In this document: in pieces, positions 38,087 through 49,078 of the stretch
Numbering within the stretch: position 1 is the stretch's first letter
How the letters are laid out: each line of letters opens with the position of its first letter
Assembly: GCA_905221325.1 (NCBI GenBank)
Contig: CAJNCS010000003.1
Span: 62,001-126,000, forward strand
DNA: 64,000 nt
Reading direction: 5' to 3'
DNA from: a bacterium
GTDB lineage: Bacteria; Bacillota; Bacilli; Lactobacillales; Streptococcaceae
Program-made: the position numbers and the translations under genes
The notes under the pieces: generated by a model
Database searches by the model: none
Told to the model about the DNA's origin: nothing
What the model saw: only the letters and a program-made list of their open reading frames with translations

Positions 38087-40150
38087 TTATTCATCTCTTT
38101 TGGGTTCCATTAAGGACAATAAGTACTTGTTGCTATTTTTCTTTACAATTCTGATATAGATGACTTCGAAGCCAGCTAAGAGCAGTACTATCAGCATGGC
38201 TGTGATAAATTTCTGCCCCATGACCATTCTTGCACTGGCTGGTACTATTCCTGTGAGGAGGGAGCTCACTCCGAAGCTACTACTGATAAGTGCAAGGGCT
38301 ATTGGTAGACCGAAATACCAGTTGACTTGCTTTTCTGATGATTTACAAAGAGTTTCGTAGTTGGCACCAAGATGGATTAAGGTCTGGTATCGTCTGTAGG
38401 ATTGTCTTTGTCCCATCAAAAACTGAACGCCGATAATTGTATTTGCGACAACAAGGAAGATGATAGCCAGATAGATAGTGATATAGCTGGCAGAGATAAT
38501 GTAAAATAATTGTCTTCCCATATTTTGTATATAGCTTTCATAGCTAAGAGAGGTTTGATTTAGCTTTTCATTCGTATCTGAGATAGCTCTCATCAAGCCT
38601 TTTTCCTTGACCAGCTCAGGAGCCAAGATACCGCTGACATAGTTCGAATAGTGACCGTCTGTATAGCTCATAAAGGCCTCATCTGGGACTATGAGGGCAA
38701 CAGAGAGGGTGATCTCACGATCCGTTACGATTGGCAAAGACTCCACTTCGCCAATCAACTTTACATCATTTCCCATGACTTTGATTTGAGGCTTTGTCTT
38801 CAGAACAGAGTTGACAAGACTCTCATCTGGGAGAAAATCTTTCCCCATATACAAGTAGGCTTCCTTGCTAGTTAATTCTAGAGGAGGGAGATTGGCAGCC
38901 TTTCTAAGTTCGTTGTATTCGGAAACAGGCATGAGGTGGGAATTAGTAGACTGTTTAAATTTATGGAGCAAAATTTCCTTGTTCTTGCTGTCTTTTTGCT
39001 TTTTCAACTCCTTGATGACCTCTTCGAAGGATACGGACTTGTGTTCTTTAGGTGTGCCTACTTTGATTTGCAGAATCTTTGAAAACTGTGATACTAGTCC
39101 GGCATCTTCAAGCTCTTTTTTAACTGCATTTACATCAAGATTTTCATCTGTTTCCTGCTTGCTATCTCTAAATGTATAATCCAATACGTGGGTTTGATTG
39201 CCTGAATTGCCACTTGCAATAGCAACACCTGCTCCAAAGAGGCACAAGGCAGAGAAGATTAAGAGGGAGCAGATGGCCAGTATAGTTGAGCGCTGGATAA
39301 CTAATTCCTGAATCTGTCTAAAATTATAGGCATGAAGTTTTCGATTGTTTCCAAGCTTGACCAAAAAGTCTATAAATAAACGCATGCCAAAGAAGAGGAG
39401 GATAGTTCCTAGAGTCCCCAATAGAACGGTGATGCCCATGGTTATGACACTCTCCCAAGCTCGTCTACTCATACCCATGTAATAGGCTGTTCCAAGAAGT
39501 AAAATTCCGAGGACAGAAGCAAGAAGGTACACACCCTTGGGGAGTAGTTTTTTCATCCCAGAAGGAGAATAGGATAGCAGGTTTCCGATTTCCTTATTAG
39601 CTGTTTTTGCACTTAAAAGGATAAAGACAGCTAATTTGACGGCTAGGAAGCCGATGACTGTATAGAGTATAGCTGTGGTAGATAGAGAAAATTGATGTTC
39701 AATAATCCCTAGTCCCACAATTTTAGCGGTTATTAGGCTAATCAATTCTGAAATCAAGATGGAAATAGGAAGACCTATTCCAAGAGCAAGGATACTGTTT
39801 CTCAAATCCTCGAGCAGGAGCAGCAAGAACAGTTTGCTTCTTCGCATGCCTAATGTGAGATAGACACCAAATTCATGTTTTCTTCTTTCCATCTGCATAC
39901 TGCTTGCGAAGTAGACTAGAAAAAAGAGAATAAAGAGCGTTGCTACGTAAAGAATAGGAATCATGCTAAAGAGTTTATTTACAGCATGACTCTCTATTTG
40001 TTTTAGAAATACCATCACATCTTGATGAGACAAAGAAAGGATAATGTAAAAGGAGATAATAGAAAGAACCATGGAACTGAAATACAAGCCATTATTCTTT
40101 CGATCTCTCTTACTATTTCTTGAGACTAATTTAGAAAACATTGCCATCAC
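38087..40150 (-). CDS. BceB-like ABC transporter permease (peptide antibiotic resistance type)
   Basis: 687-residue permease of the FtsX/BceB family. Pattern: membrane segments near 26-48, 62-85 and others to about 310, then a large extracellular domain of about 200 residues (roughly 318-525, rich in Lys, Asp and Ser), then the last three membrane segments; this long loop is the hallmark of BceB proteins, which both detoxify bacitracin, nisin or mersacidin-like peptides and sense them. The first 20 nt overlap the ATPase gene. The actual peptide ligand cannot be read from the sequence. Confidence 0.9.
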   Translation of the reverse strand: MMAMFSKLVSRNSKRDRKNNGLYFSSMVLSIISFYIILSLSHQDVMVFLKQIESHAVNKLFSMIPILYVATLFILFFLVYFASSMQMERRKHEFGVYLTLGMRRSKLFLLLLLEDLRNSILALGIGLPISILISELISLITAKIVGLGIIEHQFSLSTTAILYTVIGFLAVKLAVFILLSAKTANKEIGNLLSYSPSGMKKLLPKGVYLLASVLGILLLGTAYYMGMSRRAWESVITMGITVLLGTLGTILLFFGMRLFIDFLVKLGNNRKLHAYNFRQIQELVIQRSTILAICSLLIFSALCLFGAGVAIASGNSGNQTHVLDYTFRDSKQETDENLDVNAVKKELEDAGLVSQFSKILQIKVGTPKEHKSVSFEEVIKELKKQKDSKNKEILLHKFKQSTNSHLMPVSEYNELRKAANLPPLELTSKEAYLYMGKDFLPDESLVNSVLKTKPQIKVMGNDVKLIGEVESLPIVTDREITLSVALIVPDEAFMSYTDGHYSNYVSGILAPELVKEKGLMRAISDTNEKLNQTSLSYESYIQNMGRQLFYIISASYITIYLAIIFLVVANTIIGVQFLMGQRQSYRRYQTLIHLGANYETLCKSSEKQVNWYFGLPIALALISSSFGVSSLLTGIVPASARMVMGQKFITAMLIVLLLAGFEVIYIRIVKKNSNKYLLSLMEPKRDE

Positions 40151-40904
40151 CTCCAGCTAGTGCAGCCATGACCTTTAGTATTCTGTGGTAAAAATCTTCT
40201 TGACTTTCTCTTGGATAATCGCGTCGGATTTCATGGAATAGTTTTCCGTCTTGGATGAACAAGATGCGGTTGCAAAAGCTGGCAGCGACGGAGTCGTGGG
40301 TCACCATGAGAATGGTGGTTTCTTCCACTTGATTCATTTCGGATAATTTTTGCATCAAAATGGTTGCATTTTTTGAATCCAAAGCCCCTGTGGGTTCATC
40401 CGCAAATACAATCTTAGGGTCTAAAATCAAGGCACGAGCAGCAGCTACCCTTTGCCGTTGACCACCTGATAATTGAGATGGGAACTTATCCAGAAGTTCA
40501 GAAATATCCAGATATTGGGAAAGCAATTCTAACCGAACCTTGCTTTCGTTGGCATCGACCTTGTGCAAAGACAAGGGAAGTAAAATATTTTCTTTGGCTG
40601 TCAGATTGTCCAAAAGCTCAAAATTTTGAAAGAGGTAGCCGATTTCCTTACCACGATAATCAGCTAACTGACTACCTTTTAACTGACCTAAATCTTTTTC
40701 TTGCATTTGAATGGATCCGTCAGTTGGTTTGATGATAGTAGCGAGACAGTTAAGAAGGGTTGTTTTCCCAGAACCACTGCTCCCCATAATCCCTAAGAAC
40801 TCACCTTTGACAACTTGAAAAGATATACCGTTCAATGCTTTGGTGATATTCGGCTCTTTTCCATAATGCTTTTTTAATGATTCTACTCGTAAAATTGTTT
40901 CCAT
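40131..40904 (-). CDS. BceA-like ABC transporter ATP-binding protein
   Basis: 257 residues from the ATG at 40904, which has GGAGGTG (minus strand, 40911-40917) at ideal spacing; an in-frame ATG 15 nt upstream overlaps that site. Walker A GSSGSGKT (41-48), Q-loop 'YLFQNFELLDN', signature LSGGQRQR, Walker B 'IVFADEPTGALDSKN', H-loop 'MVTHDS'. MacB/BceA group. First gene of a four-gene minus-strand operon: ATPase, permease, response regulator, kinase. Confidence 0.93.
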   Translation of the reverse strand: METILRVESLKKHYGKEPNITKALNGISFQVVKGEFLGIMGSSGSGKTTLLNCLATIIKPTDGSIQMQEKDLGQLKGSQLADYRGKEIGYLFQNFELLDNLTAKENILLPLSLHKVDANESKVRLELLSQYLDISELLDKFPSQLSGGQRQRVAAARALILDPKIVFADEPTGALDSKNATILMQKLSEMNQVEETTILMVTHDSVAASFCNRILFIQDGKLFHEIRRDYPRESQEDFYHRILKVMAALAGGDGNVF

Positions 40905-40933
40905 GTGAAACACCTCCATCTTTTGTTACTTTC

Positions 40934-40978
40934 ATTATAATATGAATCAGAGTAGAATAACACTTACGGATGATGTAA
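40934..40978 (-). promoter_or_regulatory. Promoter and candidate response-regulator site for the BceAB-like operon
   Basis: On the minus strand a consensus -10 TATAAT (40934-40939) predicts a start near 40927, 10 nt before the Shine-Dalgarno. No good -35 is present. Instead an inverted repeat TTAC-N7-GTAA (40964-40978) is centred about 44 nt upstream, where an OmpR-type activator would bind. It resembles the BceR-type consensus TnACA-N4-TGTAA, with one extra spacer base and one mismatch. Confidence 0.5.
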
Positions 40979-40991
40979 GAAATCTTTATCG

Positions 40992-41008
40992 CTGACTTTT
41001 ATAGTCAG
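40992..41008. repeat. Short inverted repeat upstream of the BceAB-like promoter
   Basis: CTGACT, 5-nt loop, AGTCAG. No T-run follows on either strand, so it is not a convincing terminator. Confidence 0.4.
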
Positions 41009-41106
41009 GTTATTTTAGCTATACTTATTATATTATAGCATGATTTTAGGGATTTAAAAAGAGGAGTTGAGAGTCGAGAAATTTTCTTAATATTGAAATT
41101 ATAAAA

Positions 41107-41144
41107 AATAATACTACTGTAGTCCATGCTCCAGCAGTATTATT
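41107..41144 (-). terminator. Intrinsic terminator after guaA (minus strand)
   Basis: Thirteen-position stem (41107-41119 with 41132-41144, one mismatch) and an A-run on the left that reads as Ts on the minus strand. Confidence 0.8.
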
Positions 41145-41163
41145 TATTATTTTATAGAAAATT

Positions 41164-42726
41164 CTACTCCCACTCAACGGTTGCAGGTGGTTTACTTGTA
41201 ATATCGTAGACGATACGGTTAACGTGGTCAACTTCGTTTACGATACGAACAGAGATTTTTTGGAGAACTTCCCAAGGGATCTTGGCAAAGTCTGCAGTCA
41301 TTCCATCGATAGAAGTGATGGCACGGATAGCGATGGTATAGTCATAAGTACGACCGTCACCCATAACACCTACTGAACGAACGCCAGTGTTAACAGTGAA
41401 GTATTGCCAGATATCGCGGTCAAGACCAGCTTTTGCGATTTCTTCACGAAGGATAGCGTCTGATTCGCGTACTGTTTCGAGTTTTTCTTCAGTGATTTCA
41501 CCCATAACACGAATGGCAAGTCCTGGTCCTGGGAATGGTTGGCGCCATACGATGTGGTCTGGCATACCAAGCTCTGTACCGAGGGCACGGACTTCGTCTT
41601 TATAAAGAGTGTTCAATGGTTCAATCAATTCAAACTGCATGTCTTCTGGAAGACCACCAACATTGTGGTGTGATTTGATGGTTTGAGCAGTATCTGTACC
41701 AGACTCAATCACGTCAGTGTAAAGCGTTCCCTGAGCAAGGAATTTTACATCTTTTAGCTTACTTGCTTCGTCATCAAAGACATAAACAAACTCATTACCG
41801 ATAATTTTGCGCTTTTGCTCAGGATCAGAAACGCCAGCAAGTTTGTCAAGGAAGCGTTTTGCAGCGTCTGCTTTGACGATATTCAAACCAAACTTACCAC
41901 CAAGCATGTCCATAACTTGGTCAGCCTCTCCCTTACGGAGAAGACCGTGGTCTACAAAGATACAGATTAATTGATCACCGATTGCTTTTTGAAGAAGAAC
42001 TCCAACAACAGAAGAGTCAACACCACCTGATAGACCGAGAAGAACACGCTTGTCACCTACAGTTTCACGGATTTTTTTGATCTGCATATCGATGAAGTTG
42101 TCCATTGACCAGTCGCCTTTAGCCTGACAGATGTTAAGGGCAAAGTTGCGAAGGATATCATTCCCGTATACAGAATGGCGAACTTCTGGGTGGAATTGGA
42201 TACCATAGATGTGCTTGTCAGGGTTTTCAATAGCTGCATAAGGACAGTCTGCAGAAGTTCCAGTACGAACGAAATCAGCTGGAATCTCTGTAACAGCATC
42301 GCCATGGCTCATCAAAACAATCTGTTCTTCAGGTGTCCCTTCAAAGAGGGCAGAAGTGGTATGGGTAAGTGGTGATTGGCCATACTCGCGGTTACCAGCA
42401 TCACCTGCAGGGACAACTTTTCCTCCAAGTTTATGAGTTAAAAGTTGCATACCATAGCAGATTCCTAAAATTGGAATGCCAAGTTCAAAAATTTCTGGGT
42501 CAATATCAAATGAACCATCTTCGTATACAGAGTTTGGTCCACCAGAGAGGATGATTCCTACAGGGTTAATCGCACGAACCTCTGCAGCTGAGATTTTATG
42601 ACTTTTTAACTCTGAAAAAACACCAATTTCACGAATACGGCGTGAAATCAGCTGGTTGTATTGGCTACCATAGTCCAGCACGATGATTTTTTCGACATCT
42701 TGCAAATCAGTTGAAATGTTGCTCAT
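41164..42726 (-). CDS. guaA: GMP synthase (glutamine-hydrolysing)
   Basis: XMP to GMP, 520 residues. Class I glutamine amidotransferase domain with nucleophile C90 in '[10 protein letters not shown]' and the His/Glu in '[10 protein letters not shown]'; ATP pyrophosphatase domain with P-loop '[12 protein letters not shown]' (about 228-239); C-terminal dimerisation domain ending in '[10 protein letters not shown]', the usual GuaA end. GAAAGGAAAAAG precedes the ATG. Divergent from a GntR-family gene, an arrangement also found in pneumococci (from memory). Confidence 0.98.
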   Translation of the reverse strand: MSNISTDLQDVEKIIVLDYGSQYNQLISRRIREIGVFSELKSHKISAAEVRAINPVGIILSGGPNSVYEDGSFDIDPEIFELGIPILGICYGMQLLTHKLGGKVVPAGDAGNREYGQSPLTHTTSALFEGTPEEQIVLMSHGDAVTEIPADFVRTGTSADCPYAAIENPDKHIYGIQFHPEVRHSVYGNDILRNFALNICQAKGDWSMDNFIDMQIKKIRETVGDKRVLLGLSGGVDSSVVGVLLQKAIGDQLICIFVDHGLLRKGEADQVMDMLGGKFGLNIVKADAAKRFLDKLAGVSDPEQKRKIIGNEFVYVFDDEASKLKDVKFLAQGTLYTDVIESGTDTAQTIKSHHNVGGLPEDMQFELIEPLNTLYKDEVRALGTELGMPDHIVWRQPFPGPGLAIRVMGEITEEKLETVRESDAILREEIAKAGLDRDIWQYFTVNTGVRSVGVMGDGRTYDYTIAIRAITSIDGMTADFAKIPWEVLQKISVRIVNEVDHVNRIVYDITSKPPATVEWE

Positions 42727-42807
42727 CTTTTTCCTTTCTCAAAAGAAATATCTTTTTCAATATTCTATCACAAATAGGGGTGAATTACCAACTAAACAAG
42801 GCAAAGT

Positions 42808-42837
42808 TTGACTTTTTCTTAGCAAATACGGTACAAT
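42808..42837 (+). promoter_or_regulatory. Promoter for the GntR-family gene
   Basis: TTGACT (42808-42813), 18-nt spacer, TACAAT (42832-42837), 29 nt before the chosen ATG. Confidence 0.6.
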
Positions 42838-42866
42838 AGAGAAAATATAGAAAAGAAGTGAAAATC

Positions 42867-43565
42867 ATGTTACCAGCTTATATGAAAATCCACGATCAGA
42901 TCAAGAAGGATATAGATGAGCATCATTGGAAAATCGGAGAGAGACTTCCAAGTGAGCGAGATTTAGCGGAACAGTTTCAGGTTAGTCGGATGACCTTGCG
43001 ACAAGCTATCTCTCTCTTGGTTGAGGAAGGAGTTTTGGAGCGTCGTGTAGGAAGTGGAACCTTTGTCTCTAGCACTCGTGTCCAAGAAAAAATGCGAGGA
43101 ACGACCAGTTTTACGGAGATTGTCAAATCTCAAGGGAAAGTACCTTCTAGCCAACTCATTTCTTACAGAAGAACCATTCCCAACGAGCAGGAAGTGGCAA
43201 AGCTAGGCATTTCACCAACTGAAAATATCATCCGTATGGAACGGGTGCGTTATGCTGATCAAGTTCCGCTAGTCTATGAAGTAGCATCTATACCTGAGAA
43301 ATTTATTAAGGACTTCAAAAAAGAAGAGGTAACTAGTCACTTCTTTCAAACCTTGCAGGAACATGGCTACCGGATTGGCAAATCCCAACAGACCATTTAT
43401 GCGAGATTGGCTAAGGAAAAGATAGCTCACTATCTGGAAGTTGAAAAAGGGCATGCCATTTTAGCCTTGACTCAGGTCTCTTATCTTGAAGATGGGACGG
43501 CTTTTGAATATGTAAAAAGTCAATACGTGGGCGAACGCTTTGAATTTTATCTTGAAAATAACTAG
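42867..43565 (+). CDS. GntR/HutC-family transcriptional regulator
   Basis: 232 residues from ATG 42867 (AAGAAGTG upstream; the in-frame GTG 42858 is part of that element). N-terminal GntR winged helix with 'WKIGERLPSERDLAEQFQVSRMTLRQAI' in pieces and 'GSGTFV' (about residue 65), then a UTRA effector-binding domain (about 88-225), which makes it HutC subfamily. Such regulators respond to sugar phosphates or other small metabolites; effector unknown. Divergently transcribed from guaA with a 140-nt shared interval. A terminator overlaps its stop codon. Confidence 0.9.
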   Translation: MLPAYMKIHDQIKKDIDEHHWKIGERLPSERDLAEQFQVSRMTLRQAISLLVEEGVLERRVGSGTFVSSTRVQEKMRGTTSFTEIVKSQGKVPSSQLISYRRTIPNEQEVAKLGISPTENIIRMERVRYADQVPLVYEVASIPEKFIKDFKKEEVTSHFFQTLQEHGYRIGKSQQTIYARLAKEKIAHYLEVEKGHAILALTQVSYLEDGTAFEYVKSQYVGERFEFYLENN

Positions 43566-43586
43566 TCTCAGAGGACTAGTTTTTTC
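43561..43586 (+). terminator. Intrinsic terminator overlapping the GntR-family stop codon
   Basis: ACTAGTC / GACTAGT stem with 6-nt loop, followed by TTTTTT; the TAG stop codon lies within the left arm. Confidence 0.85.
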
Positions 43587-43703
43587 TTTTCTCAAAAGAT
43601 TAGAATTGTCAAAACAATCTGTCTAGGCTTGATTTTATCGCTTATTTACTATAAAATGAGAAGGAAAAAACGTCAAACTTTTATATTGCAAATAGGAGAA
43701 AAC

Positions 43704-44990
43704 ATGACAAAAACATTAAAACGTCCTGAGGTTTTATCACCTGCAGGGACTTTAGAAAAGCTAAAAGTAGCTGTTCAATATGGTGCGGATGCTGTCTTCA
43801 TCGGTGGACAGGCTTATGGTCTTCGTAGCCGTGCAGGAAACTTTACCTTTGAACAGATGGAAGAAGGCGTCCAGTTTGCTGCTAAGCACGGTGCCAAGGT
43901 CTATGTGGCTGCTAACATGGTGATGCACGAAGGAAACGAAGCTGGTGCTGGAGAATGGTTCCGCAAATTACGTGACATTGGGATTGCGGCCGTTATCGTG
44001 TCAGATCCGGCCTTGATCATGATTGCAGCAACTGAAGCACCAGGTCTCGAAATCCACCTTTCCACTCAAGCCAGTGCGACAAACTATGAAACTCTTGAGT
44101 TCTGGAAAGAACTTGGGTTGACCCGTGTGGTTTTGGCCCGTGAAGTATCAATGGAAGAATTGGCAGAGATTCGCAAACGTACTGATGTAGAAATTGAGGC
44201 CTTTGTCCATGGAGCTATGTGTATTTCCTATTCAGGTCGCTGTACGCTATCAAACCACATGAGTATGCGTGATGCCAACCGTGGTGGTTGTTCTCAGTCT
44301 TGTCGTTGGAAATACGACCTTTACGACATGCCTTTTGGTCAAGAACGTAAGAGTCTTAAAGGTGAAATCCCTGAAGAATTTTCGATGTCAGCTGTTGACA
44401 TGTCTATGATTGACCATATTCCAGATATGATCGAAAACGGTGTAGACAGTCTCAAGATTGAAGGTCGTATGAAGTCCATTCACTATGTTTCAACAGTAAC
44501 AAACTGTTACAAGGCAGCTGTGGATGCATACCTTGAAAGTCCTGAGAAGTTTGAAGCTATCAAACAAGACTTGGTAGATGAGATGTGGAAGGTTGCCCAA
44601 CGTGAATTGGCAACAGGTTTCTACTATGGTACGCCGTCTGAGAATGAGCAGTTATTTGGTGCGCGTCGTAAAATCCCTGAGTACAAGTTTGTCGCTGAAG
44701 TCGTTTCTTATGATGATGCGACCCAAACGGCAACCATCCGTCAACGGAATGTAATCAACGAAGGTGACCAAGTTGAGTTTTACGGCCCAGGTTTCCGCCA
44801 TTTTGAAACCTATATCGAAGATCTTCATGATTCTAAAGGCAATAAAATCGACCGCGCTCCAAATCCAATGGAACTCTTGACGATCAAGGTTCCACAACCT
44901 GTGCAAGCAGGTGACATGGTCCGCGCTCTCAAGGAAGGGCTCATTAACCTCTATAAGGAAGACGGGACAAGCGTTACAGTTCGTGCTTAG
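43704..44990 (+). CDS. trhP: U32-family tRNA hydroxylation protein
   Basis: 428 residues from ATG 43704 with AGGAGAAA upstream. U32 'peptidase' family: 'PEVLSPAGTLEKLKVAVQYGADAVFIGG' opening (split), 'LSTQASATNYETLEFW', and the cysteine cluster 'HGAMCISYSGRC' with 'GGCSQSCRWKYDLYD' (four conserved Cys, probable Fe-S ligands), then 'LKIEGRMKS' and a C-terminal beta domain. Members of this type (B. subtilis TrhP) make 5-hydroxyuridine at tRNA position 34 from prephenate; older annotations call them collagenase-like proteases. Confidence 0.88.
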   Translation: MTKTLKRPEVLSPAGTLEKLKVAVQYGADAVFIGGQAYGLRSRAGNFTFEQMEEGVQFAAKHGAKVYVAANMVMHEGNEAGAGEWFRKLRDIGIAAVIVSDPALIMIAATEAPGLEIHLSTQASATNYETLEFWKELGLTRVVLAREVSMEELAEIRKRTDVEIEAFVHGAMCISYSGRCTLSNHMSMRDANRGGCSQSCRWKYDLYDMPFGQERKSLKGEIPEEFSMSAVDMSMIDHIPDMIENGVDSLKIEGRMKSIHYVSTVTNCYKAAVDAYLESPEKFEAIKQDLVDEMWKVAQRELATGFYYGTPSENEQLFGARRKIPEYKFVAEVVSYDDATQTATIRQRNVINEGDQVEFYGPGFRHFETYIEDLHDSKGNKIDRAPNPMELLTIKVPQPVQAGDMVRALKEGLINLYKEDGTSVTVRA

Positions 44991-45004
44991 ATAAGGAAAA
45001 GTGA

Positions 45005-45316
45005 ATGATTCAAGCTCATGGTTTATTGGTAGATGATGAAAGCAGGTGTGTTCACTACCATAGTGTAAAGGATATCGTTTCCCTCCAGTGTTATGAATGC
45101 AGGAAATATTACGCTTGCTATCAGTGTCACAATGCTATGGAAACGCATTTGTTTTCTCCTTATCCCTTGAGGCTTTCCAAAGATCAACCGATTTTGTGTG
45201 GAGCTTGTAAGAGGACAATGACTTTTCAAGAATACCAAAAACAGGTAGCTTGTCCTTATTGCAGCGCTCCATTTAATCCAGGTTGTAAACAACATCATTC
45301 ATTTTATTTTAAATAG
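45005..45316 (+). CDS. CHY-type zinc-finger protein
   Basis: 103 residues. Ordered Cys/His pattern of the CHY zinc finger: 'SRCVHYHS', 'LQCYECRKYYACYQCHNAMETH', then 'ILCGACKRTM', 'VACPYCSAPFNPGCKQHHSFYF'. ATG 45005 lies 14 nt after the trhP stop, with AAGGAAAAGTG upstream, so it may be cotranscribed with trhP. Bacterial members are small and uncharacterised. Confidence 0.88.
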   Translation: MIQAHGLLVDDESRCVHYHSVKDIVSLQCYECRKYYACYQCHNAMETHLFSPYPLRLSKDQPILCGACKRTMTFQEYQKQVACPYCSAPFNPGCKQHHSFYFK

Positions 45317-45325
45317 ACAAAAATA

Positions 45326-45354
45326 GATCCAAGTTTTTAAGCTTGGGTCTTTTA
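45326..45354 (+). terminator. Intrinsic terminator after the CHY zinc-finger gene
   Basis: GATCCAAG / CTTGGGTC stem (one G-U), loop of T and A, then CTTTTATTT. Confidence 0.75.
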
Positions 45355-45458
45355 TTTTGCTTCAGAAACCTTAGTAAAAATACGGAGTTTCTTATGGAAA
45401 CCGGTTAAAAATTTCTATACAATCGTACTAAAAATAGTAAAATTAGAAATAAATTATC

Positions 45459-45471
45459 TGAAACGCTTTCA
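45459..45471. promoter_or_regulatory. Near-cre palindrome upstream of the atp promoter
   Basis: TGAAACGCTTTCA is a perfect palindrome around its central base and equals the ideal cre core TGAAAGCGCTTTCA with one central base missing. It lies 14 nt before the -35. Cre function is only a guess because of the missing base. Confidence 0.3.
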
Positions 45472-45485
45472 ATGTTAGTAAAAAG

Positions 45486-45514
45486 TTGACAAATCAAAAT
45501 TTTAGGACTAAACT
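45486..45514 (+). promoter_or_regulatory. Promoter for the atp operon
   Basis: Consensus -35 TTGACA (45486-45491), 17-nt spacer, TAAACT (45509-45514), about 37 nt before atpE. Confidence 0.65.
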
Positions 45515-45550
45515 AAGTAAGTAAATTTAAATAAAAAAGGAGAATTTATC

Positions 45551-45751
45551 ATGAATTTAACATTTTTCGGTCTTTGTCTTGCCTGTATGGGTGTATCCCT
45601 TGCAGAAGGTATGTTGATGAACGGTTTGTTCAAATCAGCAGCTCGCCAACCAGACATCATCCCACAATTACGTAGCTTGATGATCATGGGGATTGCCTTT
45701 ATCGAAGGAACATTCTTTGTAACTCTCGTATTTTCATTTATCATCAAATAA
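45551..45751 (+). CDS. atpE: ATP synthase F0 subunit c
   Basis: 66-residue proteolipid hairpin forming the rotor ring. Two hydrophobic helices joined by a polar loop ('ARQPDI', about 31-36); proton-carrying carboxylate E52 in 'IAFIEGTFF'. AAAAGGAGAA precedes the ATG. In streptococci this enzyme works mostly as a proton pump for acid tolerance. Residues M13, G14 and A49, F50, where pneumococcal optochin-resistance changes are known, are present. First gene of atpEBFHAGDC. Confidence 0.97.
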   Translation: MNLTFFGLCLACMGVSLAEGMLMNGLFKSAARQPDIIPQLRSLMIMGIAFIEGTFFVTLVFSFIIK

Positions 45752-45785
45752 AGAGAAGTATAAAATGGAAAAGGGAGGATTTTAG

Positions 45786-46499
45786 ATGGAAGAAAGTATC
45801 AATCCAACCATCAATATTGGTCCTGTTACCTTTGATTTGACCTTGACAGTATTGACCTTGCTGTCAGTACTCGTTATTTTTGGATTTATCTATTGGGCAA
45901 GTCGGAATATGACTGTGAAACCCAAAGGAAAGCAAAGTGTACTGGAGTATCTCTATGACTTTGTAGTCGGATTTACAGAGCCCAATGTAGGCTCACGGTA
46001 CATGAAAGATTACTCACTCTTTTACTTGTGTTTATTTCTTTTTATGGTGATCGCAAACAATCTTGGTTTGATGGCAAAACTTCAAACTACAGATGGGACA
46101 AACCTTTGGACATCGCCAACAGCCAATCTTCAATTTGACTTGGCCATGTCATTTGGAATTATCCTGATGACCCATATAGAAGGAATTCGTCGCCGTGGTG
46201 TTAAAAAGTATCTGAAAGGCTTTGTTACCCCAGGTTTTATGACACCGATGAATCTCCTTGAAGAAGTCACGAATTTCCTATCACTTGCTTTGCGGGTATT
46301 CGGAAATATCTTTGCCGGAGAAGTGATGGCTAGTCTGCTCATCACACTTTCTCATCAGGCTCTTTATTGGTATCCAGTCGCATTTGTTACCAATCTAGTC
46401 TGGACGGCGTTTTCTGTGTTTATTTCCTGTGTTCAGGCTTATGTATTCACAGTCTTGTCTTCTATGTATCTAGGAAATAAAATTAATGATGAAGAGTAG
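45786..46499 (+). CDS. atpB: ATP synthase F0 subunit a
   Basis: 237-residue stator membrane subunit forming the proton half-channels. The essential arginine is R170 in '[16 protein letters not shown]'. W206, another optochin-linked residue in pneumococcus, is conserved. GGGAGGATTTTAG precedes ATG 45786. It lies 34 nt after atpE. Confidence 0.96.
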   Translation: MEESINPTINIGPVTFDLTLTVLTLLSVLVIFGFIYWASRNMTVKPKGKQSVLEYLYDFVVGFTEPNVGSRYMKDYSLFYLCLFLFMVIANNLGLMAKLQTTDGTNLWTSPTANLQFDLAMSFGIILMTHIEGIRRRGVKKYLKGFVTPGFMTPMNLLEEVTNFLSLALRVFGNIFAGEVMASLLITLSHQALYWYPVAFVTNLVWTAFSVFISCVQAYVFTVLSSMYLGNKINDEE

Positions 46500-46512
46500 A
46501 AAGGAGTAACAG

Positions 46513-47006
46513 ATGCACGTAACAGTAGGTGAATTAATTGGTAACTTTATTTTAATCGCTGGCTCTTTTATCCTTTTGATTGTCTTAGTTAAGAAATATG
46601 CGTGGTCAAACTTGACAAGTGTCTTCGAAGAAAGGGCAAATAAAATTGCTGCTGATATTGATGGAGCTGAACAAGCTCGTCAAAAAGCAGAAACTCTTGC
46701 CCAAAAACGTGAAGATGAATTAGCTGGCAGTCGCAACGAAGCCAAAACAATCATTGAAAATGCTAAAGAGACTGCAGAGAAGAGTAAAGCAGATATTCTG
46801 GCAGATGCTAAATTAGAAGCAGGTCGCTTAAAAGAGAAGGCGAATCAAGAAATTGCTCAGAATAAAGCTGAAGCCTTGCAAAGTGTTAAGGGCGAGGTGG
46901 CAGATTTGACGATTAGTCTCGCTGGTAAAATCATCTCAAAAAACCTTGACAGTCATGCTCATAAGGAACTCATTGATCAGTATATCGATCAGCTAGGAGA
47001 AGCCTA

Positions 47007-47007
<1 letters not shown>
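46513..47007 (+). CDS. atpF: ATP synthase F0 subunit b
   Basis: 164 residues: one N-terminal membrane helix (about 8-27) and a long Ala/Glu/Lys-rich coiled coil (35-140) that forms the peripheral stalk. AAAGGAGTAAC precedes the ATG. The stop codon overlaps the atpH start by 1 nt (TAATG). Confidence 0.95.
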
Positions 47008-49063
<2,056 letters not shown>

Positions 49064-49078
49064 GAATAGAGGTGTCAG

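Noticed and set aside
40952..40960. GTAGAATAA upstream of the BceA-like gene, matching the 38067 tandem repeat unit
   Set aside because: Orientation relative to transcription is opposite and the 9-mer is AT-rich; probably chance.
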